Positions 36,742 to 46,903 of a stretch of DNA of 57,634 nt are shown in pieces. Within the stretch, counting starts at the first letter, position 1; each line of letters starts with the position of its first letter. This DNA is from Azolla pinnata (lineage: Eukaryota; Streptophyta; Polypodiopsida; Salviniales; Salviniaceae), in the NCBI GenBank assembly GCA_037176905.1, contig JBBBWG010029865.1, positions 67,290-124,923 of the forward strand, given 5' to 3'. The translations under genes and the position numbers were made by a program. A model generated the notes under the pieces. The model saw only the letters and a program-made list of their open reading frames with translations, did no database searches and had not been told where the DNA came from.

Positions 36742-38841
36742 CTAGTCGGATTTAGGGTTAGGGTTAGCAAGCTTGAGGGCATGCTGCCAGGAAGGGCGGC
36801 TGGAGATGCGCTCCCACCAGGCATTGACATGCTTGCGGGAGGTGATGGGATCGCCCTTCTTGGCGATGTTGATCAGGTAGTGGGTATAGGGGAGGTGGGA
36901 GAGATCTGCGAGGCTGAAGAAATCGCCTGCAAGGTACTCGTTCTTGGCGAGATGAGCCTCGTAGACGTCGAGAACCTTCCCCAGCTTCTGCAGCTGCTCC
37001 TCCACGACCTTGTCGTCTGCCGGAAGGCCCCGGAAATGCGGCTTGAACACGACCTCCGACACAATCGTCGACACCGGTGGGTTGTAGGTCCCGCTCTCCA
37101 CCTCAAGCCATTGCTCCACTGTCGCCTTCTCCTCCAGCGTCTTCCCCGTCAGCAGGCTCCCTTTCTCTGCGTACTTGTTCGCAATGTACCGAATGATGGC
37201 TCGAGACTCTGCATAGAAACGGTCAGTGTTGGATGTTTTTTCTGTCTTACCAACCATCAATCATCATCGGCCATCATCTAGCTGTGACACATATATGCAT
37301 CAATCTAACGTCGCATCCATATATGACGCCACATATATGCATCAATCTAATGTCACATCCATATATGATGCCACATATATGCATCAGTCGCCTATAATGC
37401 CACATCTATGCATCAATTCAAATGCCATATCTATCTACAATGACAGATATATGCATCAATCGCCTATAATGCCACATATATGCATCAATTCAAACGCCAT
37501 ATCTGTCTATAATGCCACATATATGCATCAATCGCCTATAAAGCCACATACATGCGTTTGATTCGCCGTATCTGTCTACGATGACACATGTATGCATCAA
37601 TCATACACCTGTACTCAAACAAACACCGTATCTGTCTATAATGCCACATATATGCATCAATCAAACGCTGTATCTGTCTACTGCCACACATATGCATCAA
37701 AGGCCATATCTTTTGTCTATAATGCCACATGCCAGCACGTGTCTGTGCCATATTTTTCTATGCCACATATGGAGCATGCACTGCATCTATCCGTGCCACA
37801 TATGGAGCATGCACTGCATCCATCATCTATGTGTGCCACATATGCAAGCAAGCACCATATGTATTATCTATCTGTGCCACATCTGTGGAAGGAGGGTGGG
37901 GCACCTTATTTGTAAATGCACACATCTACATCAAAAGACTGTACATGAGTGTGGAGAGACCACTACCAGCACCATGTTCATCTATGCCACATCTGAAATG
38001 TTTTTTACTTATGCTACACCTTCATTCTTTTAAAGCATGTTTTTGACCAGAAGAAAGGAATTTACCAAAGATACGGAAGTCTCCATCGTCGAGCGCAGGG
38101 ATCACTCCGAAAGGCTGCGGTTAGTGCAGCAAAAAACAGACAATCAGAGCATGAGCTAAGGATCTGAATGAAGGCATAAGCGGGTTTGGCCGGGTGCCAA
38201 ATCGAACTAAAAGAAGTACTCTAAACTAGATACGAATTTAGTAAAAAAAACGTGATGAATTGAGACAAGGCAGGCGGCTATCCACATGGTAGTCAAACAT
38301 TTGGCAGTGAACAAAATCCGAGCAGAGAACGGAGATCCATCGGCAGAGGAGGGGATTCATAGCAATGAGCAGATTCGCGAGAGAATCCATGACAGATAAA
38401 GATCAATCAGACGAAAGAACGCAACGCCTGGACAGCTTGCTACCCTTAGAGATTAGACCAATAAACAACCAGTTAAGCTAGGTGCACAAGATACCCCACA
38501 GGATTAACGAATCTAGTACGTATGGAGTCTTCTGCCGCCGTCGCAGGTCAGAAAGGATCGACGACGAATTAGAGGAATAGACAACGGATGCGGATGCATG
38601 GAACGGGAATCAGCCGGACTGTTGTTGGTGGGGTTTTAGGGGGACGCTCGGCAAGATTCGATCTGTGCGTAAGGGGGAATGGATTCCGTACCTGGATGGC
38701 GAGGAATTCGGGCCGCTTGTGCTCGCCGACGGAGAGATTGATGGGGACGATCTCGAACTCGGCGTCGGATTCGAGGGCGGCGGTGATGACGCGGCTGGTG
38801 CAGGTGGAGGCGGCCGTGCCGTAGATCTTCAGGGGCGCCAT
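36742..38841 (-). CDS. Glutathione S-transferase, phi class
   Basis: Three exons on the minus strand: 38841-38692, 38114-38066 and 37208-36742. They total 666 nt, 221 residues, and two introns at these sites are typical of phi GSTs. The thioredoxin-like N-domain starts MAPLKIYG, with the probable catalytic Ser12 in AASTCTSRV. It continues through the GEHKRPEFLA loop, PFGVIPALDDGD and ESRAI (Glu67-Ser68, which bind the glutathione glutamyl group). The helical C-domain carries EVVFKPHFRG and FSLADLSHLPY (the N-capping box region). Family role: cytosolic conjugation of glutathione to electrophiles, or peroxide reduction. The last residues (LANPNPKSD) are encoded by telomere-like TAACCCTAACCCTAAA. 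A minus-strand TATA box and a gap lie upstream. Confidence 0.95.
37265..37865. repeat. Degenerate array around CCACATATATGCATCAATC in GSTF intron 2
   Basis: About 14 units of about 35-47 bp share TAATGCCACATATATGCATC and a CCATATCTGTCTA-like tail. They start perfect (37284-37400) and decay towards 37865. They fill most of the intron between exons at 37208 and 38066. The ATGCAT and ATATAT cores are self-complementary. Confidence 0.88.
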
Positions 38842-38849
38842 CTCCTTCT

Positions 38850-38949
38850 NNNNNNNNNNNNNNNNNNNNNNNNNNNNNNNNNNNNNNNNNNNNNNNNNNN
38901 NNNNNNNNNNNNNNNNNNNNNNNNNNNNNNNNNNNNNNNNNNNNNNNNN
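38850..38949. other. Assembly gap (100 N)
   Basis: Exactly 100 N, 8 bases upstream of the GSTF start codon. Both flanks carry CTCCTTCT/CTTCTCCTTC, so the contig ends may overlap in this short pyrimidine repeat. The exact 5' leader of GSTF is unknown. Confidence 0.97.
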
Positions 38950-39118
38950 CTTCTCCTTCAGATTCTGCAGAACAGATTCTGCTTCTGCAACAGGAAACAG
39001 GCGGCGATGGAGAGCTTCGAGGAGGAGGACGAGGAGGACTGCGGTGTGCTTCTGTGTGTGTGCGTTTTGCTGCTTCTGTGCGTTTGGCGTGTGAACAGAC
39101 GCTAACGCCCGGCTGCTC

Positions 39119-39126
39119 TTTATATA
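39119..39126 (-). promoter_or_regulatory. Probable TATA box of the GSTF gene
   Basis: On the minus strand the sequence reads AGCAGTATATAAAGAGCAG. TATATAAA is a perfect consensus and lies about 280 bp (including the 100 Ns) upstream of the start codon. A start of transcription near 39,090 would be expected, inside the GC-richer leader segment. Confidence 0.65.
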
Positions 39127-39429
39127 CTGCTCCTCATTTTTCATTTTTTTTTATTTTCCCCCCTTTTTTTATTTTTGAGAGCCGGCGATTTTTGCGCTCA
39201 CCCTATACGTCATAATTCGACCCCCCAAAAAAAAAAGAGAAAACACAAAAATCCGGAAAAAGAAAAGTCAAAAGTTAAACCCAAACCTTTTTGTTTTTCT
39301 TTTTTTTTAAATGGTGTATTTTAAACAACAAAAAACCCGCTGCTTTTTTTTGTTTGGCTTCTTTTTATAGAAGCTTTTTCTAGCGGCCTCTAGAAGCTTC
39401 CAGAACCTTCGGGCTCTCCTTCTCCATGA
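39127..39429. other. AT-rich upstream region with homopolymer runs
   Basis: Contains many A or T runs (6-9 nt) on both sides of TTTTTTTATTT and CCCCCCAAAA, and the palindrome-rich TTCTAGCGGCCTCTAGAAGC. No gene is seen. Confidence 0.5.
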
Positions 39430-39560
39430 CATTCATGCGCGCGCGCATGCGCATGCACATGCATGCATGCCGTCCTACAGTGCAACATTCTACATGCATG
39501 CATGTGATGCGTGTGTGTTTCTATGCGTGTTTTGTGTTGCACATGATGTATGTGCATGAT
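39430..39560. repeat. Alternating purine-pyrimidine tract (GCGCGCATGC / CATGCATGC)
   Basis: The run GCGCGCGCATGCGCATGCAC and the following CATGCATGC words are strictly alternating purine-pyrimidine, the best Z-DNA-type sequence in the window. TGCATG (an RY-type word) recurs. Confidence 0.85.
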
Positions 39561-39984
39561 GCATATTGCGCCTTGAGCCCCGGAAAACGCTTTGCTTATA
39601 TATATCGCACTCCCGAAAGAAACGCCCTCGGAATTTTTACAGTGCCGTGTGAGAATGCCATGTAAAACCGTTAGCAAGAGGTGTGAGATCGATCCATGAA
39701 GCTTGTCATGGTCCGGGGGAGAAGATGCAAGAGCCTCGCAGCTGACGAGGATCGCATCGACTTTTTGCTCTCGTTCTTCTGAGATCCGGGAGGAATTAGC
39801 AGGGGCTTACGATAGGCCCATTAAAGCCAGTGGTGGGTGCTGGTTGATGACATCTCTCATGTTGGTAATGATTCGCTGAAATTAAATGGCACGTGGCATT
39901 GGTAATCGGTGGCCAAGATGGCCGGATGGGAGGGCATTCAAGCTCTCTGATGGAAGCTGGGAAAACTCAGCTGAGCTTGAAATT

Positions 39985-40172
39985 GTCTGATGATGTGGTG
40001 ATGATGACAGCGGTAGTGATGACGTGATGGCGACAGTGGTGATGAGGATGGTGGTGATGGCAGTGATGCCAATGATGATGACGGTGGTGATGATGGTGGT
40101 GGTGACAATGATGATGATGGTGGTGGTGGTGATGATGATGATGATGTTGATGATGATGATGATACATTGGTG
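39985..40172. repeat. GATGGT/GATGAT microsatellite region
   Basis: A long run of GAT, GGT and GATGGT units with few interruptions. Frames on both strands read as low-complexity Met/Val or His repeats and are not genes. Confidence 0.92.
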
Positions 40173-40199
40173 GCACGAAGGGATTAATAAGCTTGGTGG

Positions 40200-40540
40200 C
40201 CCATTCCACATGCACATGTACATGCATCGTATGTGTGCGTATACATATGCGTATACGCCACTTATGGGTCTGCGTATGTGTGTAATGTGCATGCTCGCAT
40301 GCATGATGCACGTTAGACATGCACGCACATGGTACTGTGCAAGTGTGTGCATGCATATACATACGCATGTATACCATGCTCGATCGTGCTTGCGCCTTGC
40401 TCATATGTCTATGATGCGCATTTGCACATGCATGTGCATGTGTCTGATGCCCTCGTATTGGAATGTCGTATGCGTGTTGTATCCTCGTATCAGAAGGCGT
40501 ATGTGACATGTGCATATGCATTTGCTCATACCTACATGCG
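40200..40540. repeat. ATGTGCATGC-rich alternating purine-pyrimidine region
   Basis: A mosaic of TGCATG, ACGTAT, GTATACG and CACATG words, almost continuously alternating purine-pyrimidine. Open frames rich in Cys, Met and His result from the composition. Confidence 0.8.
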
Positions 40541-41089
40541 CTCGATCAAACAACCTAGTTACTCACTAGTCGTGCTTGTGATTAGAGCTAATTAATTAGA
40601 GCCACAATGCAAACTAGCATTGACAATATTCTAGGCATATATGTAATCCACGAAGCCAAATTTAGCTTTAGTCGGTTTTCTAGAGCATACTTTGGACCAC
40701 TTGTGTTAACATGTAATTATTAATTAATTAGTGATGTTAATGCACACATGATCACCTTCTTAACACTGGCTTATTTCAACGGTACCCATGAATTTAGTTT
40801 TGATGGGCAAATTCTTTCTCGAGGTATCCACATTCGCTTAACAGGGTTTCCTAAATTATTTCTTTGTGCAATTGTTATCAAAATTTCTAGCTTTAATCTC
40901 TCACCTTTTGGTGATACCTACGTATCTATGACCGATTATATCCTTGGAAAGATGCTTATTGAGATCAAAATGCCGCTTTTTAAGTTCCAATTTTACCACC
41001 CTCAATAAGATGCGCTTTATAAACCAATTATAGATCCAAATATACATTGCATACTTTAAATGTGATGGAGACGATTGTTGGTTCCAGCC
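40541..41089. other. AT-rich intergenic, nothing recognised
   Basis: Includes TAATTAATTAATTAG-like palindromic runs near 40718. The + frame at 40748-41008 (86 codons) is not recognisable as a protein. Confidence 0.4.
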
Positions 41090-41222
41090 TGAAAGAGTTA
41101 GAGTGAGGGCTAGGGTTGGGGTTAAGAATAGGATCACGGTTAAGATTAGGGTTGGCAAAAAAACTTGGGCTACGATTAGGGTTATGAATAGGGTTAGGAT
41201 TGCGGTTCAGATAAGGATTCCC
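41090..41222. repeat. Degenerate telomere-like repeats (TTAGGG/TTTAGGG variants)
   Basis: About 14 hexamer or heptamer units in one orientation, such as AGGGCTAGGGTTGGGGTTAA and GATTAGGGTTATGAATAGGG, partly decayed. The Asn/Pro-rich minus-strand frame over it reflects the repeat. Confidence 0.82.
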
Positions 41223-41727
41223 ATTTTGCATGCTTGGGAGTTGATGGGACTTGCTCCAGAACCAACATGACATTTATACATGGAACAAACGAATCTACAA
41301 ATAATCATAGCAGATGACATATGCATACAAACACCCAAAACAAGTTGGACAGACAAGCAGTTTACACATACAGGCATAAACTGAATGTGACCTACCATAT
41401 TGCCGTAGGATATGCATCCAAACCAAATTGCCTAATTGGAATGAGCATCAATCACCATTTAACATTTTGAGAGTGCAAGCCTTGCAATTTAACAACAGTC
41501 AGGTTGTATGAGATTTGAGGGGTACGATCAAACTCCATTCCGGGAATCAATACTCTTAATTCCCCCATTCATATATGAAGAGATGCCATTGCATCATGAA
41601 ACATAATAACACACCATTGCCTTATGAAACCCGATAACAGATCATTGCATTATGAAACTAGATAATACATTGTTGCATTATGAACCTTTGATGATCCACA
41701 GTTGCATATTGCGTCCTGGGATATTTT
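41223..41727. other. Region 3' of PsbP
   Basis: Holds a short four-copy repeat around ATGAAACATAATAACACACC / TTGCATTATGAAAC (about 41591-41680), the likely PsbP 3' untranslated region. Otherwise nothing. Confidence 0.5.
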
Positions 41728-44705
41728 TTATGCAACGTTGAATGAGCTAGCAGATCCTTCAACAAATTTCTTAGCACCTTTGAACCATCTCTTATCACCG
41801 GCCTGAGCCTTAAAGACGTAGAGCTTACCACCAGAGACGCTAGCAACAATCAGCTGATGTTTGCCGCCCTCATCACCATCAGCTGTTCTGGTGAGAACAG
41901 AAATGTTGTAGTAGTCCTTTCCATTGATGGTAGGAGAAGAGCTCTCCAGTATAGAAGCAATTGCCACGGCATTAGGATCGAACCCTCCCTTCAAGATAAT
42001 GCAAATTAAAGAAAAGTCAGCTTGGCACAGTTAAATGTATTTAGGTTTGATAAATAGCCATTAACCGCAGAATCTATCCATTGTGTAGTTCTAGAAACAT
42101 TCATTAGAGCATCAGACAATCTATATCAGAGAATCATTTTATGATAGTGGTTAAATGTAGAAGATGCCTCTGTCGGGTTAAGAAGGAATAATTCATAAAG
42201 TCCAAAACCAGAAATGTGTGAATTATGCATATATCAAAGAAGATCTTTGCATCATTGTAGCTAACAATGGTATGATGAAAAACATAAGACAACATGCAAT
42301 GTAGTTTGATGAATCCCTGACCTAGGAATGCACACTCAATTGATTCTAATAAATCTTTAAAGAAAGATCAATGTAGGAGTGGTCTAACAAATCTAGACAA
42401 GAAATTGCAACAGAAAATATCACAAATGAGAGTATACTTACATGATAAATCGAGTTTACTGTGTGTATATACGGATAATGATATGAACTAGCACAGATCC
42501 TAACAATAAAGTTTGGCACTAGACAAATTCTAGAAGGACAAACTATGTTGATGTTGATATAAAATAGCATATATGGGGAGTTCTTGCATGATACCGGCCA
42601 CAGGCAGTACACGAAGAGGCATAACATCTAATGAACAAATCTTACACAATCCGATTACCAGGAACATAGATAAAAATATCCTACTTCGTATTTATTCTAG
42701 AGCCCTTGCATAATACTGGTTTCGGATGTTAAAATGAATAGCCTGCTTTTCAATGTCTCCTCACAAAGACTAACATTAAACGTTAAGTTTTGATAGAGCC
42801 AAACTTCAAACTGATCCCCATGACAGGATGGTACAATGAGAATAACCCCCACTATTCAATGTAACCTCACAAAAGACCAACATTAGATATAAAGTTCTGA
42901 GAGAGCCAAACTTTAAACTGATCCCCGTCAGAAGAAGGTAAAAAGAGGATGATATAGGCACAAGAAGTTAGAGAAATGCCTGAAGCCTCAGGAAGATGGC
43001 ATTAATCATGTCCATGATGGTCTCATTGCATCTGGTCATCAAATTTACTCGTTCTCACATTGCAAAGAAATGAGTTTTGATAGTCATTAATAATCAGATA
43101 CAGTCCATTTCAAATTGTTTTTGTTCAATATCGAACAGCTGAAGGTTTTACTGTCGCCAGTTTGGTAGAATAAGAAATCGAAACAAGTAGCAGTTATTAT
43201 TAGAGAGTATAGTTGATAGCCATACCTCAGAATTTGTTTTGCCAGAATAAGCTTGCTTTCCGAGCAGGAATGAAACCTAGAAAACACGAACCTAGTTAAA
43301 TAATGGAGCATTTTCATATCTTTCTGAAAATGAAGTTATATCATGCCTCTTAGTCACATATTCATACAACAAGAAAAGCGATTATGCATAGCACGTATCA
43401 AAATATTTGAAAAGCCATTTCAGCTCCTAAGACCATAGAAAGTATCATAAATGAAGGTTTTTCCTCATTTATAAAGTACTTAGAGGAAAATAAAGAAAGT
43501 CTGATAAAACTGTATTTGATTTTTCTTCAGACACCAAAATACAACATCAGACGGCATCTCTTCAGGATCAAGAGAACAGGAAAATGTATGACAGAAAGGA
43601 AAGGACTTCTAAGGGACATTCACATATCTTTAAGTGGCAAACAGAGAAATCAAGCGAGAGAAGTCCATGAAGCTCTTTTACTGAACCAAAACATCAAAAT
43701 ACATCAGACAGAAGTTGCAATAATATAATGCATGTTTAAATCTCTTCAATAATCTACAGATCTCGACGAGAGAAAGATGACAATAGAGAGAGGAACATAT
43801 AAATCTTTGCAAGATGGACAGACAGATAAGCACAGTAAATATTACCGAAAATTTGATGATAGGAGGGAATTCGGGAGTGTTAATAGAGCACTTACGGAGT
43901 CAAGGAACTTCTCCGGAGTTCCATAATCCTTGATCGAACTCTTTTCCGCAGGGAGGACGAGGACGGTGAGGTTACTGTTTGCATCGAAGTTGTCTTCGTA
44001 TCTCAGAACTGTGCCAGGGAACTCTTGTTCCTTGCTAGGATTCCACTTGGAAGGAATGCTAACATTGAAACCATCGCCAGTGACAGGGATGAAGCCGGTG
44101 TCTTTCTTGGGAGCAGCGAAAATGTTGGCTAAAACGAGAAAAAGAAGAGGATGAAGATGATGCGGATGTGCTAGAAACAGATGAGAGCCAGGGAACGAAA
44201 ACACAAAGCAAAAGATTGAGCAGAAAGAAGCCAGAAGCAAAACGGACAGGGAACATGAAAGAAGAGACGCAAACGCAGACGCAAGGAGGAGTGGAACGGG
44301 AGAAGGAACTAAGGGAGAAACATGTACAGCGACGAACCGCCACAACGGCAAGGCTTAGCGAACTGGCAAAAGATAAACCTTTTCTTCTTCTTTTTTTCTG
44401 AGAAAGTCTTTACCTGCATCGCCATAGGCAGCTTGAGCTGGATCCGCGGAGGTGGCAACGCCCGCGGCGATGGCGAGAGCGGCAGCGGAGATGGAGAGCG
44501 CAGATCGGCGGGACAAGGCAGGAGGCGGCGGCGAAGAGGACTCGCTCTCCTCGGCGGATGATTTGCAAAGCACGAGCGACGGAGCAGCGGGCGGAGCTGG
44601 CCGGAGGGAGGGGGCGCCGTTACGGAGGACAGGAGCGCCGGAGATGGAGGAGGAGGAGCAGGAAGCGAGGTTGGAGAGCGAAACGGCGGCAGAAGAGGAA
44701 GCCAT
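41728..44705 (-). CDS. PSBP: Photosystem II oxygen-evolving complex protein PsbP (OEE2, 23 kDa)
   Basis: Four exons on the minus strand: 44705-44414, 44128-43896, 43276-43226 and 41988-41728, 837 nt, 278 residues. Residues 1 to about 60 are a Ser/Ala/Pro-rich chloroplast transit peptide. Then comes a twin-arginine signal (SRRSALSIS, Arg66-67, followed by an Ala-rich hydrophobic core) ending in AQA before the mature start AYGDAANIF near residue 93, the standard layout for a Tat-dependent lumen protein. The mature part has the PsbP signatures [58 protein letters not shown] and the C-terminal [20 protein letters not shown]. Family role: stabilises the Mn4CaO5 cluster and Ca/Cl binding on the lumen side of photosystem II. 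Light-type promoter elements lie upstream. Fully intact. Confidence 0.97.
42749..42935. repeat. 106-bp tandem duplication in PsbP intron 3
   Basis: TTCAATGTCTCCTCACAAAG at 42749 and its variant at 42855 start two copies. Both contain GAGAGCCAAACTT-like and CAAACTGATCCCC-like segments. Confidence 0.85.
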
Positions 44706-44751
44706 TGGCGATGGCGACGGCGATGGCGATGGCGAGGAGCTCGATTTCACG

Positions 44752-44826
44752 TCTTTCTTTCTTCTTCTTCTTCTTCTTTCTTCTTCTTCTTCTTTCTTCT
44801 TTCTTCTTCTTCTTCTTCTTTCTTCT
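44752..44826. repeat. (CTT)n microsatellite in the PsbP leader
   Basis: About 75 bp of CTT units with a few CTTT slips, directly upstream of the PsbP start. On the coding strand it is a GAA-rich leader. Confidence 0.93.
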
Positions 44827-44834
44827 GTTTTCAG

Positions 44835-44955
44835 GGATGATGACGTGGCAGCTGACTGGACTGGTTCGGATAAAGGGCCCTCGACGCTGATTGGCCGAGG
44901 CCCTGCCACGTCACCCGCCCCTTGCCCAATCATCACCTTTTTCTTATCCCCCCAT
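44835..44955 (-). promoter_or_regulatory. Compact light-regulatory-type promoter module of PsbP
   Basis: Within about 110 bp upstream of the PsbP leader there are two ACGT elements in inverted orientation: TGACGTGGC at 44841-44849 and GCCACGTCA at 44905-44913. There is an I-box-like GATAA at 44869-44873 (+), another on the minus strand (TTATC at 44944-44948), and two CCAAT words (ATTGG at 44890-44894 and CCAAT at 44925-44929). ACGT, I-box and CCAAT combinations are typical of light-responsive photosynthesis promoters. The function is inferred, not shown. Confidence 0.55.
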
Positions 44956-45069
44956 TTTCGTTGATATTTTGAAAACTTCATCACTTCAACAACTATAAGA
45001 AGAACCTTTGAATTACGTTGTATTTATCTCTTAAACATCACCAGCGAAATCAATCTAATCTATCCACGC
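44956..45069. other. Upstream flank of PsbP
   Basis: AT-rich sequence with no recognised gene or element. Confidence 0.4.
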
Positions 45070-45735
45070 GTCTCTTAACGATGCGATTAGAGGACCTAAT
45101 ATCGATCAAATTATTACCGCGTGGTAACAATCTGTGCATGTTGTACATTAGGCTAGAAAGCGATGAGTGTTTGCTTGTATTTGTCTCCTTTTCTATTCGC
45201 AGAAAAAATTCATGAAACTGATTATGAATTTGCTCTTTGCTAGCAAATGCACACATTCATTCTTTGGACGGCACCGCCCGTCTGAAGTTCAATCAGCCAC
45301 GGATCAATAACGTATGCATCTCTTAATGATGCGATTAGGGAACGAAATGTCGATGAAATTACCTCGCGGTAACATCTATCTATATGTGTACATTAGACTA
45401 AAAAGCAATGGGTGTTTGTATTTGTCTCCTTCTATTCACTGAAATTAATGAAATTGATTATGAATTGCTCTTTGCTAGCAAATGCACATTCATTCTTTGG
45501 ACACCAACGGCCTTATGATGTTCAATCAGCCAAGAATCAATCATGATGCGATTAGGGAACGAAATATGGATAAAATTACCTCATGGTAACATCTATACAT
45601 GTACATCAGACTAAAAAGCCGATGGAGGTTTGTATTTGTCTCCTTCTATTCACAGAAATTGATGAAACTGATTATGAATTGCTCTTTGCTAGCAATTGCA
45701 CATTCTTTGGACGCCTATGCCCTTATGAAGTTCAA
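45070..45735. repeat. Three-copy tandem repeat of about 217-248 bp
   Basis: Copies start with TCTCTTAACGATGCGATTAG at 45071, its variant at 45319, and a truncated start at 45543. All share a GTACATTAGRCTA segment, GTATTTGTCTCCTTCTATTC, GATTATGAATTGCTCTTTGC and a CATTCTTTGGACG-like tail. Each copy carries its own small indels, so none preserves a frame and no protein is conserved between copies. Confidence 0.9.
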
Positions 45736-46903
45736 TAAACTGAGAACATATTTAGAAATCTTAATTTTACAATTAGGCCCATTTTCTAATATGCTTAATT
45801 CTGGTTATCTCCCCAGTTCTCTTTGTAATGATGCTTATGCAATTAAATGCACCCAAGATCACATCATTAATCAGTCCATTGTGTGCTTCTTCTAACTCGC
45901 ATTATTATTGTGATTTAACTTTTCAAAATATGTTAGCAAACCCCAAACACACTAGCAGTGGCAGAAATTTTTGGAGCCCATAAGACTACAGCTCTTCAGC
46001 ATCAATCATAGATCCCTTGATACCCAACAAATGGGTTGCTGTAACCGACAATTCACTTTGAGCTGACAAAGTTTGTCTCAAATTTTCTAGTCCTCGGGGA
46101 TTTGTAAAAATGCTATTAGAACTAAGGAAGTAATTGATCTGATTATTTGATTAATTATTCAAGCACACGTTTGAGCCTCTTTACATTTCCAATAACGTTT
46201 TTGATTCTCAAACTCATCGCTCGACATGAACATACTACTCGAGCATTAAAATAATCTCTCTTTTTAAAGTTCCAGTGACTACGATGAAAACATCTTCATT
46301 TATATTCTAAATTACCGATAAGATATTTATTGACAATCTTAAATTTTGAAAGGTAAACTTACAAAAATTAAATTCAATGTTTTCGTGACATATTCCACTT
46401 GAACTAAGCAAAACTTTGATATCATCCTCAATGGACAATTTTTGAGAACCCACACAACCAAAACAACACAAAAAGGAATATCCGTTACAAAAATATGATG
46501 GAGAATTTCATATCCTTTTTTACTGATCTCCAGAAACTCTACACACCTAATGGGAAGATCGCTGGTCACAGAAATATGAGATCACAGCAAAAAGCATCAA
46601 TCAGACAACACCTCCATGACAGCATACAACATTTAAGAATTGAAGCAGGATATGGGGTAAGTTAAGCTTGACCAACAGTTGCATAATAAAAATTTTGAAA
46701 TCAACATCTGTGAAAAGTCAGGAACTGGATAAGGAGAAGAGGATACTGAATTGATTGCCACAAAAAGAACAAATCGGACGTTTTCCAATAGAAAAGCTTT
46801 CTCGTGTCATATAATAAAGGAACTTCCAGTCATTCAGAATTATTACAACCCTCAAACAAGTGTGACCTTATTGAATGGAAGTGATTAAACGCACACCACT
46901 TTC
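45736..46903. other. Intergenic region 3' of COX6B
   Basis: AT-rich, with no recognisable coding exon. The part near 46903 should be the COX6B 3' untranslated region. Confidence 0.45.

Noticed and set aside
39882-40521. Frames of 150-185 codons rich in His, Met or Cys
   Set aside because: Products of GATGGT and ATGTGCATGC repeats; both strands and several frames are open at once.
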